From Victivallis lenta (GTDB taxonomy: Bacteria > Verrucomicrobiota > Lentisphaeria > Victivallales > Victivallaceae), in NCBI RefSeq assembly GCF_009695545.1, contig NZ_VUNS01000002.1:62001-126000 (forward strand): DNA of 64,000 nt. Direction: 5' to 3'. This document shows, in pieces, positions 47,191 through 55,305 of the stretch. Positions within the stretch are counted from its first letter, which is position 1. Each line of letters begins with the position of its first letter. The notes under the pieces were generated by a model. The model saw only the letters and a list, made by a program, of their open reading frames with translations. It ran no database searches and was not told where the DNA came from. Made by a program: the position numbers and the translations under genes.

Positions 47191-49578
47191 TTTCGTCTCC
47201 TTATAGTTGACCCAGCGCGGGTTCGATACGGCGAACCGCAGGCGCGAACCGGGTTTGGCCCAGAGCGGCAGCTCGAAGCTCGTGAGCTTTTCAAGATCCA
47301 GCTTCCCGTTCATATCCTTCTTGCGGAAATTCGGATTCACCATCGACGAGAGCGGAACGATGAAAGTCTGTCCGCGCCGCAGCTCCTCCGTCTTGAAGGG
47401 CAGCGTAGCGAAGTAAGTCGCGCCGTCGGCTTCCACCAGGTTCAACCCGAGCGTTTCAAGCCCCTCCCCTTCCAGCAGCCGCAGTTCGAAGGCGAACGCA
47501 TCCGGCACATATTCGGGAAAATCGCGCACATCGAGCGACATCGTCGGCGAAGCCCAGACGTGGCCGACGACCCGGTTTTCCGCTTCCTGAAAACGGTAGT
47601 CGAACCGGATGTCGCCGTCTCCGGCGGAAATCTCCATTTCGGAGCCTTTGATGAGGTATTTACGCCAGTTTCCGGCCTTCTCCCACCCCGGAACCGGAGT
47701 CTCCGCGTCCCCCGGCAGAAGGCGGGTGCGAACCGGAGTGAAGTTCGCAACCAGCACGCTCTCTCCCTCTCCGCCGAAGTTTCCGCGAATGACGAGCCGC
47801 GACGGCGCCGCAGTGCCGGAGAGCCGGTCAAGCCTGAGCCTGAGCGGCAGCACTACGCGTGAATCCGCCGGGAGTTCGATTCCGGCCAGCTCGAATGAAT
47901 CGGCTTCGCCGTTCGGGAACTCGACCGATATTTTCCCCGACAGCGGGGCATCGGAGAAGTTGCAGACCGCGAGCGGATAGTTTCTCTCCTCCCCGACCGG
48001 CAGCATAAACGTATCGGCGGCCGAATTCTTGATGCCGTCCGGCAGTTCGAGATTCAGCACAACCCGGGACGGCGCTTTCAGCGGCTCGGGAACCGGCATG
48101 GGGACGAACTCGATTCCGGCGGCCGTCCGGAACAGGTAAACCGGCATATCGGTCAGGACGATTTTCCCGCCTCCGATATCGACCGGGCGCCCGAAGGCGT
48201 CCCGGGCATACTGCGCCTGAGCCGTTTCGACCGCGACCGGCTTGCCGGAGTCGCTCCAGAGCAGCCGGACGCGGTGCGGAGTTCCGTCGAGGAGGATGGT
48301 CGCCTCGTAGCCGGTCACACCGGCCGGCAATTCTTCCAGCTGCCGGATTCCGCCGAAATTCTGGAAATAGTTTGCGAGCACAGCCAGCGTGACGAAACCG
48401 GGGCGCGGCGAGAGATCACGATGCCGCAGCAGTCCGAAGCTCATGCCGCTGACTTCCGTATGGTTGAAAAGGAAGAAGTAGAAAAGCCTGTCCGCCCCCT
48501 CCGCCAGCAGCGCCGCGCAGACCTTCGGGATATCGAGCGCCTGCTGCCGCGCCGCTTCAGGCGCGAATTCGCCGGTCTCCGGATCGGTCGGAAAGCTGCC
48601 CGTGGAGACTTCGGTCAGCCAGACCGGAAGTCCGTCCGCTGCCGCAGCAAGCTTCGCGGCCCGTGCCGCCGTATCCTCAAGACGCGAATGCGAATGGAAG
48701 CAGAAAACATTCTGATAATCGTTGAACCGGTTTTCCGCCAGCGCGGCCGGATGTTCCGGCGTGCCGCTGCCCATGAAGGTGATGACGGCGGGATTCGCGC
48801 GGAGCGCGCCGAGCGCCGCCGCCTTCTGGACCGCCGCGATCTCGAACGAAAGCAGACTGCCGCCGATCCCCTCCGGCTCGTTCCAGCTTTCGAGCGCCGG
48901 CATATTTTTCCCGAAGCGCGCCGTGACCGCCTTCGCGTAATCGTGTATTTTCGTCAGGTCAAGCGGCGGCTTTTTGGCCCCGAGCGCGGAGAGCGCGGCG
49001 GGATAACGGTCCTGTTCCGGCGTGCCGTACAGACTCTGGACGATTTCGATGCCGTGCTCCGCATAAGCCGCCGTCAACTCGTCGACGAGCCGGTCGGAGT
49101 GTTTCGGGTCGAGATAATCGAACGCCTCCCACATGATCCGTTCGCGGACGCAGCCGAGATTCGCCTTGCGCAGAAGCCCGGCGACGTCACCCGGCGTGTA
49201 ATCGAACTTCATGGAGCCGATCCGCCGCAGGTAAAACGGATAAAAAAGGGCTGCGTCAACCGCGATCGGCGAGGCCGGGTTCAGCTTTTCGACCGGGCGG
49301 ATCAGGACCGCCGCGCCGTCGACCGCCGGCCGGCCGGCGCCGTCCCTGTATTCGATGCGGTAGAAGCCGGCCGGGAGTTTACCGAGCCTGAGCACGGAAC
49401 CGCCGGCCGCCGGGTCGAAGGAACAGGCTTTCCCGTCGACGTCGGTCACACGGATATCCGTCGCTCCGGCGGGCAGCGCAAGTGCGACGGTCTCCCCTTC
49501 GACAAAGACGTTCCCCGGCGCGGCAGACAGAACCGCGGCGCCGAGACAGCAGAAGAGAGTGGCGCAAAGCTTCCGCAT
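46627..49578 (-). CDS. Secreted clan GH-A-type hydrolase reading in frame into a second secreted protein
   Basis: A 983-residue open frame. Signal peptide: [21 protein letters not shown] hydrolase barrel spans residues 100 to 420, with likely acid/base Glu234 in SWNEPEG and nucleophile Glu323 in WLTEVSTG (GH39/GH-A style). Beta-sandwich regions follow. Near residue 796 the frame passes without a stop into MKKLMSSLVAATALTAANAA, a complete second signal peptide with its own ribosome site. This points to two originally separate genes fused by loss of the first stop or by a frameshift. A TAA one frame away (47201-47203) sits just before the second start. It overlaps the pseudopilin stop by one base (TGATG). 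Confidence 0.75.
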   Translation of the reverse strand: MRKLCATLFCCLGAAVLSAAPGNVFVEGETVALALPAGATDIRVTDVDGKACSFDPAAGGSVLRLGKLPAGFYRIEYRDGAGRPAVDGAAVLIRPVEKLNPASPIAVDAALFYPFYLRRIGSMKFDYTPGDVAGLLRKANLGCVRERIMWEAFDYLDPKHSDRLVDELTAAYAEHGIEIVQSLYGTPEQDRYPAALSALGAKKPPLDLTKIHDYAKAVTARFGKNMPALESWNEPEGIGGSLLSFEIAAVQKAAALGALRANPAVITFMGSGTPEHPAALAENRFNDYQNVFCFHSHSRLEDTAARAAKLAAAADGLPVWLTEVSTGSFPTDPETGEFAPEAARQQALDIPKVCAALLAEGADRLFYFFLFNHTEVSGMSFGLLRHRDLSPRPGFVTLAVLANYFQNFGGIRQLEELPAGVTGYEATILLDGTPHRVRLLWSDSGKPVAVETAQAQYARDAFGRPVDIGGGKIVLTDMPVYLFRTAAGIEFVPMPVPEPLKAPSRVVLNLELPDGIKNSAADTFMLPVGEERNYPLAVCNFSDAPLSGKISVEFPNGEADSFELAGIELPADSRVVLPLRLRLDRLSGTAAPSRLVIRGNFGGEGESVLVANFTPVRTRLLPGDAETPVPGWEKAGNWRKYLIKGSEMEISAGDGDIRFDYRFQEAENRVVGHVWASPTMSLDVRDFPEYVPDAFAFELRLLEGEGLETLGLNLVEADGATYFATLPFKTEELRRGQTFIVPLSSMVNPNFRKKDMNGKLDLEKLTSFELPLWAKPGSRLRFAVSNPRWVNYKETKMKKLMSSLVAATALTAANAAGPARTVPVANADFAQAKADGTPEKWGISANSDPNFSAKIEDGALKLEAKSRTKWYSVYLAPADVKALPAPKEGEVCRIEFSYRQKNEGLKGHAFGTVEIRTGDHKRLAHKDGIDLAPDADWTERKLVLDLAEIPADGKYILLSFFLGDATGTARFDDVKLTVRTVKK

Positions 49579-50261
49579 CAGTTCACATTCCAGTAAAGGA
49601 CCCGGGTGCTTTCAGTCGGTTCGGTGCTGTAAATGAACGGCACCACGTCGAACGGATTGAGCGGATTTTTCGTCGCGTTGCCGACGGCCGCATGCCCGTC
49701 GAGATAGAGCAGATTCGCACGGCTCGAATGGCGCGAGGCCGGGCGTCCGTAATTCGCATTGCCCTTCGCCGAAGTGTCGAAGGCAGCGCGGAAGTACCCG
49801 TTCTCCTCCACGGCTCCGGTCGAACCGTTGTTCTGCCAGGCGTCGAGGAAGTGGAGCTTGCCTGACGCGTTTTTGATCATCGTCATGCGCCGCCCGGTAT
49901 CGTTGTCCCCGTTGACGCCGACATTGACGGCATAATGGGCGAACCAGCCGTCCTTGTTCTGCCTGTAGGAGCTCTGCTGCATGGACGGGCAGTCGAATCC
50001 GGTGGTCGGCACATATTTCGTCTCGGTGTAAAGACGCCGCGGCATCGTCCAGCCTTCCGCATAGGTCAGCGGCAGGAAGTCGGCGTTGTCGCTCACATAC
50101 TGGCCGACGCCGAGCCCGAGCTGGCGCAGATTGCTGATGCAGTTGGCGGCCTTGCCGCGCTCGCGCGCCTGGTTCAGCGCCGGCAGCAGCATCGAAGCGA
50201 GGATCGCGATGATCGCGATGACGACCAGGAGCTCGATCAGGGTAAAGTTTTTTCTCATCAT
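49578..50261 (-). CDS. Type II secretion-like pseudopilin with H-X9-DG motif (second copy)
   Basis: A 227-residue protein with leader and helix [20 protein letters not shown], then [20 protein letters not shown]; the N-terminal 40 residues are almost the same as in the pseudopilin at 25949-26692, but the globular part is different. It has the H-X9-DG motif in [16 protein letters not shown]. Its ATG follows the GH130 stop by 20 bases, and its TGA overlaps the next ATG by one base, so it is co-expressed with a GH130 enzyme and a hydrolase. Function is as for the first: a minor pilin or pseudopilus subunit, partner unknown. Confidence 0.92.
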   Translation of the reverse strand: MMRKNFTLIELLVVIAIIAILASMLLPALNQARERGKAANCISNLRQLGLGVGQYVSDNADFLPLTYAEGWTMPRRLYTETKYVPTTGFDCPSMQQSSYRQNKDGWFAHYAVNVGVNGDNDTGRRMTMIKNASGKLHFLDAWQNNGSTGAVEENGYFRAAFDTSAKGNANYGRPASRHSSRANLLYLDGHAAVGNATKNPLNPFDVVPFIYSTEPTESTRVLYWNVN

Positions 50262-50281
50262 GAAATCCTTTTCGTTAATGG

Positions 50282-51205
50282 TCAGCGCATGAAGCGACCG
50301 GTTTCGTAACAGCTTTCAACCATCTTCGCGAGCGGCATTTCGGCCAGCCCGACACAGGCGTCCGCCGCGCCGTAGTACACCTTGACCATACCGTCCGGCT
50401 CGACGAGCGCGTTGCAGGCGAAAACCACGTTTCCGGCACGGCCGCTCCGCTCGTACGGCGTCTCCGGGAAAAGCAGAGGGCGCGGCGAGCGCGCAATGAC
50501 CTTCCACGGCTCCTTCGCGTCGAGGATCGCCGCATAGAGGCAGTAGATCGACCCGTCACAGCTGGCCGAAACGCCGTGATAGAGGATCAGCCACCCCTCG
50601 TCCACCCGGATCGGCGGAGCGCCGGCGCCGAGCTTGAGCTGATCCCAGCCGCCGGGCCGGGTGGTCATGACCGGGCGGCTCCCGCCCCAGTAGACGAGGT
50701 CCGGCGAAAAGCTCATCCACATGTCGCACGGCGACTGCTCGCCGCCGCCGAACGGCCGGTCGAGCCGGCAGTAGAGACCGTTGATCTTCTCCGGAAACAG
50801 CGCGCCGTTGCGGTTGTTGATCTCCGAACCGACCGAAATGAACTCGAATGATTCGAAGTCGCGTGTTTTCGCGAAGGCGATCCGGGTGCCGAGCGTGTTG
50901 TCGTGGCTGCCGTAGCAGATGAAATATTCGTCCCCGATCTGCGTGATGCGCGGATCATAAACGCCGTTCTCATTCCACCAGGACGGCGGGCGCGGCCAGT
51001 CCACCGGCTTCGGATCGAACCGGAAACGGTATCCGTCCCGGCTCCGCGCAATCCAGAAGATGATGCCGCCCTCGACATGAAAGACATCGACGAGCAGCAG
51101 ATATTCGCCGTTGAATTTCACCGCACCGGGATTCAGGATGAAATAGCCGGTGTTCGCCGGCAGGTCGGCGGCGGTCAGAATCGGGTTTCCCTTGAAACGC
51201 TGCAT
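50282..51205 (-). CDS. GH130 family glycosidase/phosphorylase
   Basis: A 307-residue five-bladed beta-propeller enzyme. [20 protein letters not shown] starts it, and [56 protein letters not shown] and LILYHGVS are typical of GH130 mannoside phosphorylases and mannosidases. It has no signal peptide, so it would act in the cytoplasm on beta-mannosides. The ATG at 51205 is chosen; a TTG two codons upstream is less likely. It is first in an operon with a pseudopilin and a hydrolase, behind a strong promoter and a LacI regulator. Confidence 0.88.
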   Translation of the reverse strand: MQRFKGNPILTAADLPANTGYFILNPGAVKFNGEYLLLVDVFHVEGGIIFWIARSRDGYRFRFDPKPVDWPRPPSWWNENGVYDPRITQIGDEYFICYGSHDNTLGTRIAFAKTRDFESFEFISVGSEINNRNGALFPEKINGLYCRLDRPFGGGEQSPCDMWMSFSPDLVYWGGSRPVMTTRPGGWDQLKLGAGAPPIRVDEGWLILYHGVSASCDGSIYCLYAAILDAKEPWKVIARSPRPLLFPETPYERSGRAGNVVFACNALVEPDGMVKVYYGAADACVGLAEMPLAKMVESCYETGRFMR

Positions 51206-51272
51206 GATCAAATTCGCACTCTTTTCTTCAGGTAAATGTTTCTCTTACTTAATAAACTGTTTCGTTATCTAT

Positions 51273-51301
51273 ATTATGTGCGATTTACCTTGAAAAGTCA
51301 A
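51273..51301 (-). promoter_or_regulatory. Promoter of the GH130/pseudopilin/hydrolase operon
   Basis: On the minus strand, TTGACT (51296-51301), 17 bases, CATAAT (51273-51278). A sequence GTTTCTCTTACTTAA (51238-51252, plus strand) downstream of it resembles the direct repeats in the promoter of the neighbouring LacI gene and may be an operator. Confidence 0.6.
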
Positions 51302-51339
51302 GATGAAAATGGACGAAAATGGAATTTTCTTTCAACCCG

Positions 51340-52350
51340 TCAATAGGTTCGCTTTACAGTCTCCCCGAAATTCACGGCATTTTCAAGCAGCTCGAAGACA
51401 TGGTCGCACCGGCCGGCGGCGAGATCGAGAAGCGCCGCGACGCCGCGTCGCCCGATCTGCTCGGTGGGCTGGACGATGCCGGAGTAGTCACGCCCCGATT
51501 CAGCCTCGTCGCACTCCATGCGGAATCCGGCGACGGAAAGTGTCTCAGGGACCTCTATTTTCATTTCAGCCAGAAGCGGATAGAGCTTCACGCACTCATC
51601 CGTTCCGACGAACAGGGCGGTCGGCGGTTCCGGGCGCGCCAGCAGCCGCAGCAGGGCGTTCTTGACAGTCGCATTTTCGGCATCCGGCAAATCGAGAACG
51701 AACTCGGAGCGCAGGTCGATGCCGTGCTTCCTGTGCATGTCGCGGAACGCCCGGAGCCGCTCGCGGTGGCTGTCGAGCAGCTGATTCAGCAAACCGACAT
51801 ACGCGATGCGGCGGTGTCCGAGACAGATCATATAGTCGATCAGCTCCGAAACGGCTTCATAATTCCGGGTCGCCACGTAATTGACCTCGCCGCCGGACGC
51901 GGCGTTGGCCAGCAGAATAAACGGAATGCCGGACTTCCGCAGCCGGAGGCAGAACGGGTCGTCCGCCGCCTTGTTGCAGATCAGGAGCCCCGCGAGCGAG
52001 TTGCTCGCATAATAGCAGTAAAGTTCTTCCGGCGAAAAAGTTGCGAGCCGGTCTCCGTCGATGAGGATCATATCTTTTCCCTCCTCGAAGCACTGCAGGC
52101 AAACGCCGTTCAGCAGCCGCCCCGTGAACGGAGAAGCGAGCGGCCGCCGGTTGTTGTGAAAGGTGATGACGCCGACGGCGCTCTCGGTCTGCTTGCGCTG
52201 CTGCGGAACATAATTGTGTTTCTTGATGATCTCGAGCACGCGCGCCGAGGTCTCCCGCGAAATGTTGCCGTGGTTGTTGACGATTTTCGACACGGTTGCA
52301 GTCGAAACTCCCGCTTCCCGCGCGATGGTGTAGATGGATGGCCGTTTCAC
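51340..52350 (-). CDS. LacI family transcriptional regulator (GH130 locus)
   Basis: A 336-residue repressor: helix-turn-helix PSIYTIAREAGVSTATVSKI, VNNHGNISRETSARVLEIIK, then the effector domain (AVGVITFHNNRRPLA, LAGLLICNKAADD, ALFVGTDECVKLYPLLAEM, IGRRGVAALLDLAAG). The start is GTG at 52350, with AAGGAA nine bases before it. It lies upstream of GH130 in the same direction with a 134-base gap that contains a separate promoter. It probably controls this operon and itself. Effector not known; mannose-containing sugars are a reasonable guess because of GH130. Confidence 0.92.
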   Translation of the reverse strand: MKRPSIYTIAREAGVSTATVSKIVNNHGNISRETSARVLEIIKKHNYVPQQRKQTESAVGVITFHNNRRPLASPFTGRLLNGVCLQCFEEGKDMILIDGDRLATFSPEELYCYYASNSLAGLLICNKAADDPFCLRLRKSGIPFILLANAASGGEVNYVATRNYEAVSELIDYMICLGHRRIAYVGLLNQLLDSHRERLRAFRDMHRKHGIDLRSEFVLDLPDAENATVKNALLRLLARPEPPTALFVGTDECVKLYPLLAEMKIEVPETLSVAGFRMECDEAESGRDYSGIVQPTEQIGRRGVAALLDLAAGRCDHVFELLENAVNFGETVKRTY

Positions 52351-52355
52351 TTGGA

Positions 52356-52387
52356 GTTTTCCTTATCATTGAGAAAAGTTTCCTTAT
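52356..52387. promoter_or_regulatory. Direct repeats GTTTTCCTTAT / GTTTCCTTAT
   Basis: Two direct repeats at 52356-52366 and 52378-52387, 22 bases apart, sit between the -10 element and the LacI start codon. A related GTTTCTCTTAC lies in the GH130 promoter at 51238. They may be binding sites of this LacI protein, with the same spacing as the boxes at the first LacI gene. Confidence 0.4.
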
Positions 52388-52396
52388 TTTAAAGTA

Positions 52397-52424
52397 ACTA
52401 TAAATCCATTTTGTCGTTTTGCAA
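52397..52424 (-). promoter_or_regulatory. Promoter of the second LacI gene
   Basis: Minus strand TTGCAA (52419-52424), 16 bases, TATAGT (52397-52402), 47 bases before the GTG start. Confidence 0.55.
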
Positions 52425-52506
52425 GAGACGAAAGGAACTTTACGGCATAAAAGCCGGAAACGTGCGCTTGAAGGAGCTGGAACCGGATTGTGCCGGCACG
52501 CCGGCG

Positions 52507-53391
52507 CTATTTGAAAAGGATGATGAGGACCGCCCCGGCGACAGTCAGGACGGTTCCCGCGATTTTCCTGCGCATCCCGCTTTCATGAAAGAGCTTCCAG
52601 CCGAGCCACAGGTTGACCACGGCGGAGAGCTGGAACAATGCCAGCGCCGGCCCGACCGGCAGCAGCAGAAAAGCGGTGTTCGTCGCGTACTGCATCGCTC
52701 CGAAACAGAGTGCCAGCAAAATCAGCATGGCGGCGTGTCCCCGGGGCCGCAGCAGAACGGCCGGAGAAACCGCTCCCCGCGGCAGCAGAAGCGTGCCGAG
52801 CAGACAGAAAACCGCCCCCGCCCAGCAGTTCGCCAGAAACGCCTGACCGGTACTTGACAGGAGGATGAGCTTCTTGAGAAAGACGGCTTCGAGCGCCGTG
52901 CAGAACAGCGCGGCGAACCGGTAGCGGATATCCGTCCGCAGCAGAATGCGGAATCGGAATTTCCCCTCATCCGCGCCGAGCACGAGATAACTGCCCCAGA
53001 CGATGAGTCCGAGTCCGGCGGTGCCGCCCGCCGACGGGATTTCGGAAAGCAGCAGAATGCCGCCGATCATGGCCACCACCGGCTTCCAGGCGTTGACCGG
53101 CCCGAGAACGGAGAGCTCGCCGCGTTCCAGCGCCTTGACCATGCACGCGTTGCCGCAGCTGCCGGCGATGCCGACCAGCGCGGCCCAGAACCAGAATTCC
53201 GGCGGCAGCGTCCCGAACGGGAACGCCGGCGCGAAAGGCAGCATCCCGAGACTCAGCAGCAGGTACATGACGAAATTGATCTCGAGCGCATTCGGAACCG
53301 CCGCGATCAGCCGCTTCTGAAACACGTTCAGGAATGAGTTCGCAAAAATGCGGATTCCGACGACAAGGGGAATCAGGATGCCGTGAAGCAT
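52507..53391 (-). CDS. EamA/DMT-superfamily transporter
   Basis: A 294-residue protein with about ten hydrophobic helices and two similar halves, as in EamA drug/metabolite transporters. Characteristic parts are GSCGNACMVKALERGELSVL and GPVNAWKPVVAMIGGILLLS in the first half and FGAMQYATNTAFLLLPVGPA, LFQLSAVVNLWLGWKLFHES in the second. It follows the Gfo/Idh/MocA gene by 21 bases, suggesting joint expression and perhaps transport of the dehydrogenase substrate or product. Substrate unknown. Confidence 0.82.
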   Translation of the reverse strand: MLHGILIPLVVGIRIFANSFLNVFQKRLIAAVPNALEINFVMYLLLSLGMLPFAPAFPFGTLPPEFWFWAALVGIAGSCGNACMVKALERGELSVLGPVNAWKPVVAMIGGILLLSEIPSAGGTAGLGLIVWGSYLVLGADEGKFRFRILLRTDIRYRFAALFCTALEAVFLKKLILLSSTGQAFLANCWAGAVFCLLGTLLLPRGAVSPAVLLRPRGHAAMLILLALCFGAMQYATNTAFLLLPVGPALALFQLSAVVNLWLGWKLFHESGMRRKIAGTVLTVAGAVLIILFK

Positions 53392-53412
53392 GGCGGAGCC
53401 GGCGCTCCGCCG

Positions 53413-54486
53413 CTACTCGACCTTGACCGCCTGAAGCTGGGCCCTGACGCAGAGCTCGGACGCCTTGAAGGCATGCTCCTGCGTCATCGCATTTTCGGTC
53501 CGGTTCAGGCAGTCGAGCACCAGTTGTCCGAAAAACGGGAAACCGGTCTTGCCGCGGGCGTCAAATGTATGTTCCCCCTTCCCGTCGACCCAGAAGACAT
53601 GGTCCCCGTCCCCCCCGCGGCCGACATCGAGATTCTTGCGCAGCTCGATATACCCATCGGTGCCGAGGATGAAGGTCCGGCCGTCCCCCCATGAACGCAG
53701 CCCGTCCGGCGTGAACCAGTCGACCCGGAAATAGCCGGTCGCGCCGTTGTTGCCGATCAGCGTCGCATCGCCGAAATCGTCGAGCTCGGGATACTCGGGG
53801 TGGTTGTAATTCGCAATCTTGCTCGCGGCGACCGTCGCATCGGTCGCGCCGGTGTAAAAGAGGAACTGCTCGATCTGGTGGCTGCCGATGTCGCAGAGGA
53901 TGCCGCCGTAGCGGGCCCGCTCGAAAAACCAGGCCGGGCGCGACGGGGCGTTCAGCCGGTGCGGTCCCATGCCGAGCACCTGGATCACCCGGCCGATCGC
54001 TCCCTGCCGGATCAGCTCCCCGGCATAGACGGCGCTTTCGGACTGGAGCCGCTCGCTGAAGCAGACCATATACTTGCGCCCGGTCTCCCGGACCGCCGCC
54101 CTGGCGGCATCGAGCTGTTCAAGCGAAATCAGCGGCGCCTTGTCGGTAAAATAGTCCTTCCCGGCCCGCATGGCGCGGATTCCAAGCGCGGCCCGGTCGC
54201 CCGGCACGCAGGCGCCGGCAATCAGCCGGACTTCGGGATCATCGAAAATCTGCGCCTCGCAGGCGGCCGCGGCGGCCTGCGGATAACATTTACAGTAAGC
54301 CGCAACCTTCGCCGGGTCGGGATCATAAACCCATTTCAGCGTCGCTCCCGCCTCCAGCAGTCCGTTGGTCATGCCGTAAATATGGCCGTGGTCGAGGCCG
54401 ATCGCCGCAAAAGTGAATTCACCCGGCTTCACGACCGGATCGGGCCTGCCGACCGGCGCGTAATTCATACCGTCCCGCTTGTCCAT
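53413..54486 (-). CDS. Gfo/Idh/MocA family NAD(P)-dependent oxidoreductase
   Basis: A 357-residue enzyme. The Rossmann part has FTFAAIGLDHGHIYGMTNGL, LKWVYDPDPAKVAAYC, DDPEVRLIAGACVPGDRAAL and the lysine of GKDYFTDKAPLISL (family EKP position). The second domain has GGILCDIGSHQIEQFLFYTG, typical of the GGG/H motif used in substrate binding. Enzymes of this family oxidise sugars, inositols or related alcohols. AAGGA lies eight bases before the ATG. It is the first gene in a two-gene unit with the EamA transporter. Confidence 0.9.
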   Translation of the reverse strand: MDKRDGMNYAPVGRPDPVVKPGEFTFAAIGLDHGHIYGMTNGLLEAGATLKWVYDPDPAKVAAYCKCYPQAAAAACEAQIFDDPEVRLIAGACVPGDRAALGIRAMRAGKDYFTDKAPLISLEQLDAARAAVRETGRKYMVCFSERLQSESAVYAGELIRQGAIGRVIQVLGMGPHRLNAPSRPAWFFERARYGGILCDIGSHQIEQFLFYTGATDATVAASKIANYNHPEYPELDDFGDATLIGNNGATGYFRVDWFTPDGLRSWGDGRTFILGTDGYIELRKNLDVGRGGDGDHVFWVDGKGEHTFDARGKTGFPFFGQLVLDCLNRTENAMTQEHAFKASELCVRAQLQAVKVE

Positions 54487-54546
54487 TCGAAATTTCCTTC
54501 TTTCCCGGCCGGTTCATCCGGCCCGTTCTACCAGTTTCATTTTCAT

Positions 54547-54575
54547 AGTATAGGCCGCGCCCGGCGAAAAAGCAA
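54547..54575 (-). promoter_or_regulatory. Promoter of the Gfo/Idh/MocA-EamA unit
   Basis: Minus strand TTGCTT (54570-54575), 17 bases, TATACT (54547-54552). It has the same -35 as the promoter of the exosortase substrate gene upstream. Confidence 0.5.
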
Positions 54576-54587
54576 GAAAACCGGCAT

Positions 54588-54619
54588 AAAAAAATCCGGC
54601 GGACACATGCCCCACCGGA
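54588..54619 (-). terminator. Rho-independent terminator of the exosortase substrate gene
   Basis: On the minus strand, an 8-bp stem (arms 54612-54619 and 54595-54602) is followed by seven T (54588-54594), 23 bases after the stop codon. Confidence 0.7.
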
Positions 54620-54642
54620 CCCGCATCGCCCGTCGCACCGTC

Positions 54643-55188
54643 TTACGCTTTACGGCGGCGCCACCGGCCGGCCGCCACCGCCATGCCGCCGACGGCAAGA
54701 GCCGCAACGACTCCCGGCAGCGGCTGCCCCGACGGAGCCGGGGCGGACGGCGTCGCCGTGATCGAGCCGATCTGAACGAACTCATCGCCGCCGCTGCCGC
54801 CGTTCTTGTCGAAGGTCAGATAAAGCACACCGTCCTTCTCCAGAAAACTGAAATCGGAGACGATGCTCCCGTTCTTCCGTTTCAGGAAAAAACCGATGTT
54901 GTCCCCGGCGGCAAACGGACCGAGGTCGATGGTTCCACCATCCTGCTTACCGAAAAGCCGGTCGCCCGGTGTGTTTTTCGAAGGTTCGTCCCGGTACGTG
55001 TAATAACCGAGGCCGGCGCCGCCGGCGCTTTTGAAACTGACCTGCAAAGAGAGCGATTCGAGGTTCTCGAGAACCGAGATCGAACCGTTTTCGCCTCTTC
55101 CGCCGAAATTCAGCTCATACTGATGGGCGGCCAACAGGGGAATACACAGAACCGCAGCCAAAACCGACAACCATGCCTTTTTCACCAT
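54643..55188 (-). CDS. Candidate exosortase substrate with C-terminal sorting signal
   Basis: A 181-residue secreted protein. It has a signal peptide (MVKKAWLSVLAAVLCIPLLA), a beta-rich middle (YELNFGGRGENGSISVLENL, IGFFLKRKNGSIVSDFSFLE), and a three-part C-terminus: a short motif QPLPG, a hydrophobic stretch VVAALAVGGMAVAA and a basic tail RWRRRKA. This is the layout of PEP-CTERM-type exosortase targets, with PLPG in the place of PEP. It lies 117 bases behind the EpsI-type gene, in front of which is the exosortase gene. It has a strong promoter and terminator of its own, so it would be made in larger amounts than the enzyme. Confidence 0.75.
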   Translation of the reverse strand: MVKKAWLSVLAAVLCIPLLAAHQYELNFGGRGENGSISVLENLESLSLQVSFKSAGGAGLGYYTYRDEPSKNTPGDRLFGKQDGGTIDLGPFAAGDNIGFFLKRKNGSIVSDFSFLEKDGVLYLTFDKNGGSGGDEFVQIGSITATPSAPAPSGQPLPGVVAALAVGGMAVAAGRWRRRKA

Positions 55189-55232
55189 GCCCGCCCTTAT
55201 TGTTTCTTTATTTTTTGGAAATCATTATTAAT

Positions 55233-55261
55233 ATTATACCGAACCCGCAGACAAAAAGCAA
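55233..55261 (-). promoter_or_regulatory. Strong promoter of the exosortase substrate gene
   Basis: Minus strand TTGCTT (55256-55261), 17 bases, TATAAT (55233-55238), followed by a 44-base AT-rich leader to the ATG at 55188. Confidence 0.7.
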
Positions 55262-55305
55262 GCCCGGATCGAAATAATTTGCCGAAATCATCACGATTGA
55301 ACCTG

